Source: Fremontodendron californicum (Eukaryota; Streptophyta; Magnoliopsida; Malvales; Malvaceae). From it: DNA of 64,000 bases. Below, in pieces: positions 49,657-57,600 of the stretch. The notes beneath the pieces were generated by a model that worked only from the letters and a program-made list of their open reading frames with translations, did no database searches and had not been told where the DNA came from. The stretch covers positions 6,458,001-6,522,000 of the forward strand of contig JAULJL010000039.1 in NCBI GenBank assembly GCA_030761205.1. The letters are read 5' to 3'. The position numbers were made by a program, and so were the translations under genes. The first letter of the stretch is position 1. The number at the start of each line of letters is the position of its first letter.

Positions 49657-51146
49657 TGATGGTAACTCAATTAAGAGTTGTAAACCCAAGTGCAGGTTAT
49701 GTTCAAGTAATAAATTCTCGGGTGTCCGAGGTCGAACCACAGGGAAGCGTATTAATAAGTATAAGTTTATAAATATATAAGACAAAGAAAGTAAACAAGA
49801 TATTAGGGAATCAACAACAAAATAAGATAAACAAGATATTAGAGAACAAAATAAACAAAATAACATAAAAACAATTAAACAAGATATAAAAAACAATAAG
49901 AAAGGATGTTGAGGTTAGAGACTCCACTCTTGGTGTTATGCTAAGATTAATCTTGTTTTATTACACAATTGAAATCCACACATAAGGGAGGTTCCAATCG
50001 GAAGGTTTAGCAATTCAGTCCAACGTCCATAGCATATAATATTATGTTCATTTGGTGTCCTCAAAACTCATAAAAAGAGTCCAAGCATTCCTTATGCCAA
50101 GGTATATGTCTACAACAAATCAAGGTTATGAAACCAAGCATTTACTGTGCCATTTTCATTGTCAATAATGAATCAAGATCTCTACTTTGCAAGTATGATT
50201 TTAAACCAAAAGAAAATATTATCTATACTAGTGTTTATAAATGATGATTCATTTTAGCTCATGTTTAAGAGACTAACCTTAGCATTTACCAAGAGCTTCA
50301 CCTCATCACCTCAACAATATGATTAGCAACACATACTAGATATGAATAAAATGAAAAGAAATGTAAGAAGCATAAGTAAATAAAAAAGAAAACTAGAGAA
50401 AGGAAAGAAGAAGAAAACTTAGAGAATTTTACTACAAAGGCTAATATCCTACCAATGTATCAATGTATCCCAATACTCATCCAAGGCCCTCTATTTATAC
50501 ACATTTTGGAGGGCTAAATGACAAGAGACAAGCTTTACAAATTTCAAAGGTAGGTATAATAGGTGGGTGCATTTTTCTAACAATTTTCGTCATATTGTAT
50601 GACAATTCTGATCAGCCAGCTTGATGGTCGATTTTGTCAATGTTGGAGGCTTGATCTGATAAAATGGTCTTCTAGAAAAATATACCCCTATCAGTTACGG
50701 ATCCATAGCCGTTGGAATCAGATCATTTGCGCACGTGGATCGGGAGATATGGTCAAAATACCAAAACGGTGCAGAACAGACGTCATTGCACATCAGCCAA
50801 CTTGATGGTCGATTTCGCTAGGGAAAACGACTCCGTTTCAAGAAGTGTAAAACATGAAAAAGATAGATATGCCTCTTAGCTTTGCAGGGATACAATGTTC
50901 AGCCTTATTGCTTCAGTGAAACTCGAGATATAGCTGATATGGCAAAAGGTGTCGGAACTGGAACTGAACTGGATTTGCCCTTAATTCTAGTAATCTGAAA
51001 TCACTCAAAGAAACTTGTGAAAAACACCAAATTACATAAAAATATAAAAGATCATAAACACAATTAGACTAAACAATAATAACTCGTATTTGACACAAAA
51101 CAATAATAAAACATAACTAAAAACTATATAATTATACGAGTTATCA
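49657..51146 (-). repeat. 3' LTR of the level-3 element
   Basis: It begins TGATGGTAACTCAATTAAGA and ends ATACGAGTTATCA. Apart from one base it appears identical to 60195-61684. Open frames in it at 49636-49896 and 50599-50805 recur in the other LTR and are not genes. Confidence 0.95.
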
Positions 51147-51165
51147 CAACCCCATACTTAGATTG
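51147..51165 (-). other. Likely polypurine tract of the level-3 element
   Basis: On the minus strand TAAGTATGGGGTTG runs into the TGATAACTCG start of the 3' LTR. It is not a perfect purine run but is in the required position. Confidence 0.5.
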
Positions 51166-52634
51166 TTGCTAGTCCCTAGCAACGACTCAATAAAAATAAA
51201 ATAAGAAAATCTAATCTAATCCATTTTCGTAGGAAATCACGGTGGCACTTAGCATGTGACACAAGCCTTTAAACCCCTAGGTGTCCCTAGTGGACGAGTT
51301 TAGTCTCGTGAGGGTTTACTAGGACGATACCCACAAACATTGAAGACATAAGAAAAACTAAAAATAATAATTATAACTAATCCTTCCAATATAAATTAGA
51401 GATAATCATTGGACAAGTCTTAAAAACTAATCAATAGCTTAAAGAAATTCACAAAAAATCTTGCTTGAATGTAAATAGTTTGAGTTAAGCCAATAATAAC
51501 ATAACATATTTCAATCAAAATAGTGTATATTCAAACTTAATCTCAACTTCTCACATGGGATACTCTCTTGATTTTCACTCTTTAAAGTAGTGGTAAAGTG
51601 TTTACACTCAATCAATCTCATGAAAACACTTCTACCATATGCTTGCTTGTCCACCTATTCTCCACTATTTAGATCATACAACTTCATAAATCAAGAGGTC
51701 TTTATTCAAGGTTGTAATGGGGCCAAAGGGTTATAATGTGGTTAAAGAACAAAAGGATAAAGATATCACAAAGGTTCCAAAGAGTTCATAGATTTTAGAG
51801 ACATAATAAGATCATACAAATAAAACTTCTCAAAACTCTTATAAAGCACATAATAACATAGGCTAAATATTCATGTTGAGCCTTTGCATCATTCTAACCA
51901 ACTTTGTAACATCTTTTTCTAGAAGTTCAAGAGAAGATTTTTTTTTTTTTTTTTTTAATATGGGAATGTATTTGACAATGATCCCTTTCTTTTTCTCTTG
52001 ACTTTTTCTTTTCTTTTCTTTCCCCCACACTTATCTTTTGTTTCTAACCCAAATTTTCAAATAAAAATATCCCTTGTTTTTTTGCAATATGTCTCAAAAT
52101 ATAAAATTCATCTTTAGAACAAGGGTAAGGATATAAGCATATTTAGGCTAGGTGTAAGTTGTGGTTACCAATAAAACATCATATTTAATGTAGGCTCAAA
52201 TTGGCTCACTAGTGGGGATGTTCTCGTAGAACATTAATAATGGATGGCTGTTTGGCTCTGGTTATAATCCTAATGCCTCTATCATATTCATGTTGTCACA
52301 TGTATCAATATAGTCTCAAACGGTTTAAAGCAAGTTCTAGAGAATCATGTAATCATAAGAGCACTCAAGAAAGAAATTAGATTGATTTGTATAATGCATC
52401 AATCATTATAGGCTCAAAAACTCACAAAGATGATTATACAAGTCAGATTAAGTCTAAACATGCTTCTTTCTCAATCAACATATCATATTAACATTGGCTC
52501 ATAAAAAGGTTGACATCAAGCTCAATTCTCATGAAAATCTTCTCACTAATAAATCTGTTTTAGACTTATGCAATTCATATCTCATCATTGTATTGAAAGT
52601 AACTAAAAAAAAAAACACACTAAGTCTAAACATG

Positions 52635-52671
<37 letters not shown>

Positions 52672-52938
52672 TTTTTTTTGAAGAAGAAGATTAAATCAAA
52701 CTGACAAGGTATGTCTCAAGTCTCCCTTACTCAGACCTTGTTCAGAATGAATACTTCTAAATGTCTTAAAACACAACAAATTTTTTTTTTTTTAACAAAA
52801 TATGTCCCTTACCCCCTACTAAAATATGACATTGTCCCCAATGTCAAATTTTAAAGGTAGAATTTAGGAGATATTACCTGCAGAGGTTGCTAACCACTTA
52901 TTATAACTGAGACACAACAAGCAAAATGTTAGATAATG
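51166..52938 (-). other. Non-coding 3' region of the level-3 element
   Basis: About 1.8 kb lies between the LOG stop codon and the polypurine tract without a supported frame. On the coding (minus) strand it contains long A runs: 23 or more near 51957-51935, more than 30 near 52670-52637, and a shorter one near 52796-52783. The phrase AAGTCTAAACATGCTT is repeated at about 52450 and 52623. Long 3' non-coding regions are usual in Athila elements. Confidence 0.6.
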
Positions 52939-53586
52939 TCACAAAGACAAAGTGCAATCCACTCCTTGCTCGTCCATATCTCTTTTTCTTTTTCCGAGCG
53001 TTTGCGAAACAACCGTAGCAGATAAACACTCATAAGCTTGTAGCTTTTTGAGTAAATCTTCAATGGTTGTAGCAGAAATTATGGTTCTCCTTGCCTCTGA
53101 AAACATGAATCCATTATCCACAGCATTATCTAAATATGAAAGTAAATTACTAAAATAACCATTAATATTAAGCAAACCAATGGGTTTCTTATTTGTGACC
53201 AAAGATGACCAAGAAGCCACGCAAGCTATTTCTTCCAATGTACCCAGACCTCCTGGTAAGGCAATGAATGCATCGGCAGAATGGTACATGATTGTTATCC
53301 GTTCAGGGATACTCCAGACTTGTATTTCCTTACCCACGGTAGGTCCACAAAAATCTGTGAATAGTTTTGGCACGATTCCTAGAACTGGACTTCCTCCGGC
53401 GTGTGCTGCTGTAGCGACTGCTCCCATTAAACCCGTACTACCGCCTCCATAAATCAAGTGGATCTTTTGTTGGGCAAGTATTACTCCAACTCTTATGGCT
53501 TCATCAGCGAATATGTTATTTTTCCCTGGATAAGCACCTCCAAAGACACAAATTTTTTTAATGCGCTGGGACGAAGTGCTTTCCAT
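52939..53586 (-). CDS. LOG: LOG-family cytokinin riboside 5'-monophosphate phosphoribohydrolase, carried by a retrotransposon
   Basis: LOG enzymes release active cytokinin bases by cleaving ribose 5-phosphate from cytokinin nucleotides, in the cytosol or nucleus. The intronless frame opens at 53628; I take the second Met (53586, MESTSSQRIKKICVFGG) as the start because it gives the family N-terminus and follows a splice acceptor. The protein is then 215 residues, near the usual LOG length. Numbering from 53628, it shows FGGAYPGKNN (29-38), YGGGSTGLMG (60-69), the PERITIM Arg (110) and the catalytic motif PGGLGTLEE (125-133). It ends with a KRKRD basic cluster that could act as a nuclear signal. 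Plant LOG genes normally have several introns, so an uninterrupted copy between pol and the 3' LTR suggests capture from a processed RNA. It has no stops or frameshifts. It could also be a divergent lysine-decarboxylase-like (LOG-fold) protein with another substrate. Confidence 0.93.
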   Translation of the reverse strand: MESTSSQRIKKICVFGGAYPGKNNIFADEAIRVGVILAQQKIHLIYGGGSTGLMGAVATAAHAGGSPVLGIVPKLFTDFCGPTVGKEIQVWSIPERITIMYHSADAFIALPGGLGTLEEIACVASWSSLVTNKKPIGLLNINGYFSNLLSYLDNAVDNGFMFSEARRTIISATTIEDLLKKLQAYECLSATVVSQTLGKRKRDMDEQGVDCTLSL

Positions 53587-53603
53587 TTTTTTTTTCTTTT
53601 TCG

Positions 53604-53650
53604 AGTGCCTGAAAGAGAATGAGTACATGGTGTAATATATAGAGGACTGA
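53604..53650 (-). promoter_or_regulatory. 3' splice site and TATA-like box upstream of LOG
   Basis: The minus strand reads CTCTATATATTACACCATG, then TACTCATTCTCTTTCAG|GCAC, placing a strong acceptor 22 bases before the LOG ATG at 53586. Either feature, splicing of a genomic RNA or an internal promoter, would let this downstream gene be expressed. No transcript data are available. Confidence 0.55.
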
Positions 53651-53959
53651 GTAGTGAATCAGACAAGAGTAATAATGTCGCCGAAAGTGTATTTGTCCTG
53701 TCAGAAGAAAATGTTAACCTAACAAAAGATTTTTGCGTGATTTCAGGAAGAAAATCAAAAAGAGAAGAAAAATCAATCGTAAAAGACCAATGCAAAAAAA
53801 AAAAAAACGAGAATAATTACACAAATCGAACAACACGTAAATTAAACTGAAATAAAGTTATTGCAAATCAAACCAAAAGCTGAGAAGTCATTTATTGTAG
53901 TTGTGATTGTGGCTCACATCTTCCTCTGGTTTTACGTCCAGAAACGGCTTAAACGCCTT
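53608..53959 (-). other. Spacer between the 178-residue ORF and LOG
   Basis: About 350 bases contain no supported gene. On the minus strand it ends in the pyrimidine-rich acceptor described for LOG. An overlapping open frame (53795-53493) in another phase looks like a shadow of the LOG gene and its leader. Confidence 0.5.
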
Positions 53960-54496
53960 CTATGAGTCGAGGATATGCTTCCCATCCAGTTTTCTTACAA
54001 GCTGGCAAACAGGGTCTTTTAACATCAGATTCCCAAGATGTTGCCATTCCCTTTGGAATTGCGGCCATAAATCAAGAATTTCTCTTTGTACGTCTCCACT
54101 AGGATGCGTCTCAAGAGAAAGTTGGATATTACCCAAATTCTCCTTACTCAGTCCATCCTTAATGAATTCAATTTTATCATCTCGATTAGAGGACGGAATC
54201 CCAATAGAACGACATTTACCGTTACACGTCCATCGTGCACACTTGTGGCAATTTGAACTCATGCGCTTTGCTCGTCGCTTCTTTGCATAAGTGCTTCTAC
54301 CTGTACCTGGTAAATGCAAAACAGGAAGATATTCATCTTCACGTACCTTGGCTTCAATTATCCAACGTATGTCTTCAGGAATCCCTTTGTTCATAAGCAT
54401 TCTTAATCTTTCTAATCGAACTTGGTAAAGCTTCAGTAAAATATTCCGAGGAAAAGGAGAAAATCGTTTCTGCAATCTTTTGAGAATATCATCCAT
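53960..54496 (-). CDS. Basic zinc-finger-like protein resembling Betaflexiviridae nucleic-acid-binding proteins
   Basis: This intact 178-residue frame lies between pol and LOG, 187 bases after the pol stop. The N-terminal 60 residues are probably helical and charged. Residues 66-78 are GRSTYAKKRRAKR, then four cysteines at 83, 86, 91 and 95 (C-x2-C-x4-C-x3-C, CHKCARWTCNGKC), then an Asp/Lys-rich stretch with KIEFIKDG (108-115). A GxSxYAxxRRA basic block just before a small Cys cluster is the arrangement of the nucleic-acid-binding proteins of carla- and vitiviruses, some of which suppress RNA silencing or act in the nucleus. That link is from motif recognition, not a search, and covers about 50 residues. 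The C-terminal 60 residues match nothing I know. Other explanations are a degenerate env-like or host zinc-finger gene. A strong splice acceptor abuts the ATG. Confidence 0.75.
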   Translation of the reverse strand: MDDILKRLQKRFSPFPRNILLKLYQVRLERLRMLMNKGIPEDIRWIIEAKVREDEYLPVLHLPGTGRSTYAKKRRAKRMSSNCHKCARWTCNGKCRSIGIPSSNRDDKIEFIKDGLSKENLGNIQLSLETHPSGDVQREILDLWPQFQREWQHLGNLMLKDPVCQLVRKLDGKHILDS

Positions 54497-54545
54497 CCTG
54501 AAAAAAAAAAATGAAATAAAATAAAATGAAAGAGAAATTTATATA
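54497..54545 (-). promoter_or_regulatory. 3' splice site and TATA-like box upstream of the 178-residue ORF
   Basis: The minus strand has TGTATATAAATTTCTC, then a long T-rich tract ending TTTTTTTCAG|G directly before ATGGATGAT (54496). The acceptor is as strong as a plant 3' splice site can be. It parallels the one before LOG, suggesting both extra genes are read from spliced subgenomic RNAs. A possible donor (TTTTTCAG|GTAATC) lies near 59977, just upstream of the likely Gag start. Confidence 0.6.
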
Positions 54546-54633
54546 CAATATCAGTTTTGTGGGTAGCTGATGGAACCGACTTAAATAATCACGGAGTACC
54601 GTTATCCGCCATTTAACCGGGAAAAAAATGAAT

Positions 54634-54657
54634 TTTTTTTTTTTTTTTTTTTTTTTG
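54634..54657 (-). repeat. A-run on the coding strand after pol
   Basis: More than 20 consecutive T on the plus strand (A on the coding strand) lie about 30 bases after the pol stop codon. It may mark a junction where foreign sequence was joined during element evolution, or simply be slippage-prone sequence. Confidence 0.8.
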
Positions 54658-54683
54658 AAGATTAGTAAAAATTATATTTACAT

Positions 54684-57600
54684 CTAGTTATTTTCAAAAC
54701 AAGGATCAGAAAGAAAAACAACCTCTTCTTGAGTAACATGATTTTCCAAAAAGAGTTTGAGTCTTTGTCCATTTACCTTGAATACGTTACCATTTTGAGG
54801 ATTCTCAATGTCAACTGCTCCATAATGATACACATGCTTAACCACAAATGGGCCAGTCCATCTTGATCTCAACTTACCAGGAAATATGTGAAGTCTAGAA
54901 TTATAAAGTAGAACTTTTTGCCCAACATCAAATATTTTTCTTGAAATTAACTTGTCATGAAAGGCTTTAGTTCTTTCTTTATGAATTTTAGAATTCTCAT
55001 ATGCATCATTTCTGAGTTCCTCAAGTTCATTTATTTGTAATTTTCGTAAATTAGAAGCGTCATCAAGGTTTGAGTTGAACATTTTAATGGCCCAATATGC
55101 TTTATGCTCAAGTTCCACAGGTAAATGACAAGGTTTTCCATAAACTAGCCTATAAGGAGACATGCCCAATGCTGTTTTAAAAGCTGTTCGATAGGCCCAT
55201 AATGCATCGTTAAGTCTAAGAGACCAATCTTTGCGATTTGGATTAACTGTCTTTTCCAAAATTTGTTTAATCTCCCTATTTGCTAATTCTACCTGTCCAT
55301 TTGTCTGCGGGTGATAAGGGGTTGCAACTTTGTGTGTAATGACATATTTCTTCATTAATGTTTCAAAAACCTTGTTGCAAAAATGTGTTCCCCCATCGCT
55401 TATGATAGATCGAGGAATTCCAAATCGACTCAAAATATTTTCTTTTAAAAATTTAATCACTGTTTTGTGATCATTATTTCGACATGGAATTGCCTCTATC
55501 CACTTTGAAACATAATCTATTGCAACTAAAATGTATAAGAAACCAAAAGATGGTGGAAATGGTCCCATGAAATCAATACCCCAACAGTCAAAAATTTCAA
55601 TTACAAGAATTGGGTTCAAAGGCATCATGTTTCTTTTCGAAATGGAACCTAATTTTTGACAACTTTCACATGACTTGCAAAAATTATGTGCATCTTTGAA
55701 CAAAGTTGGCCAGTAAAATCCACACTGTAAAATTTTTGCAGCAGTTTTCTTTGATGAAAAATGACCACCACATGCCTCGGAATGACAAAACTTAATTACA
55801 CTACTTACCTCATTGTCGGGAATGCATCTTCGAAAAATCTGATCAGGACAATATTTGAACAAGTAAGGGTCATCCCAATAGAACTTCTTTACCTCATTCA
55901 GAAACTTCCTTTTATCTTGTGTGCTCCATTGAGAAGGAATTTTTCCTGTAGCAAGAAAATTAGCAATGTCAGCAAACCAAGGTGTCGTGGAGACAATTAG
56001 AAGTTGTTCATCAGGAAAAGTATCATTTATTGGTGAGGTTCCAAAAGATTCATCACAAACAAGTCTTGATAAATGATCAGCCACCACATTTTCTACTCCT
56101 TTTTTATCTCGAATGGTGATGTCAAATTCTTGCAGCAAAAGGATCCACCTCAGCAACCTAGGTTTTGCATCCTTCTTAGAGAGAAGATATTTTAAAGCTG
56201 CATGATCACTAAAGACAACAATTGATGATCCAACAAGGTAAGATCTGAATTTATCCAATGCAAAAACAACTGCAAGTAATTCCTTTTCTGTAGTGGAATA
56301 ATTCATTTGGGCTCTATTTAAAGTTTTACTTGCATAGTAAATTACATGTGGTTTATTATCTTTCCTTTGTCCTAACACAGCACCAACAACATAGTCACTA
56401 GCATCACACATTATTTCAAATGGTAAAGACCAATCAGGAGATCTCATAATAGGAGCAGTAGTGAGCATATTTTTGAGTTTTTCAAAAGCATCTTCACAAT
56501 CTTTAGTCCATTCAAATGCAGTGTCTTTCATTAAAAGATTACATAGAGGTTTAGATATCGTGCTAAAATCTTTTATGAATCTTCTATAAAAACCTGCATG
56601 TCCCAAGAATGACCTAATGTCCTTTACTGTCTTTGGTGTGGGTAGATTAGCAATCAATTCAAGTTTTGACTTGTCTACCTCAATCCCTTTTGCAGAAACA
56701 ATGTGACCTAGTACAATACCTTTAGTGACCATGAAATGACATTTTTCCCAATTAAGAACAAGATTTTTTTCTTCACACCTAATCAATACATTTTTCAAAT
56801 TGGCTAAGCAATCATCAAATGAATCACCAGAAACAGAAAAATCATCCATGAAAATCTCAAGATTACGTTCAATCATGTCACTAAAAATGCTAAGCATGCA
56901 TCTTTGAAATGTGGCAGGGGCGTTACATAATCCAAATGGCATTCTACGATATGCAAAAGTACCAAAAGGACATGTAAAAGTGGTTTTCTCTTGGTCCTCA
57001 AGTGCAATGGCAATTTGATTATACCCAGAATATCCATCTAGAAAACAATAAAACTCATGGCCTGCAACTCTTTCTAAGATTTGATCCATGAAAGGCAAAG
57101 GGAAATGATCTTTCCTCGTCACTGAGTTAAGTTTCCTATAGTCAATGCACATGCGCCAACCAGTAACAGTCCTAGCTGGAATTAATTCATTGTTTTCATT
57201 TTTAACTACAGTAACTCCAGATTTCTTAGGTACGACTTGAGTAGGACTTACCCATTTGCTATCAGAGATAGGATAAATGATTCCATTATCTAGAAGTTTA
57301 ATGACTTCATTTCTCACTACTTCTTTCATATTAGGATTAAGCCTTCGTTGCATTTGTCTAGAGGGTTTAGCATTTTCCTCTAAATAAATATTATGTGTGC
57401 AGATTAATGGGCTTATTCCCTTTATGTCAGCTAAGGTCCATCCTAATGCATTTTTGTGCATCTTCAAAAGTTGTAACAACTTACCTTCTTGTAGTTCATC
57501 AAGATGTGAAGAAATTATGACTGGAAAAGTTTCACTCTCACCCAAAAAGGAATATTTTAGCTCGGATGGCAATGGTTTTAACTCCAGCTTGGGTGGTTCA

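Noticed and set aside
49636..49896. 86-codon hydrophobic frame, also at 60144-60434
   Set aside because: It appears in both LTRs of the level-3 element and is LTR sequence; the hydrophobicity follows from its T-rich reading.
53493..53795. 100-codon frame upstream of LOG
   Set aside because: It overlaps the LOG gene in a different phase, and its 3' half is a frameshifted reading of conserved LOG codons.
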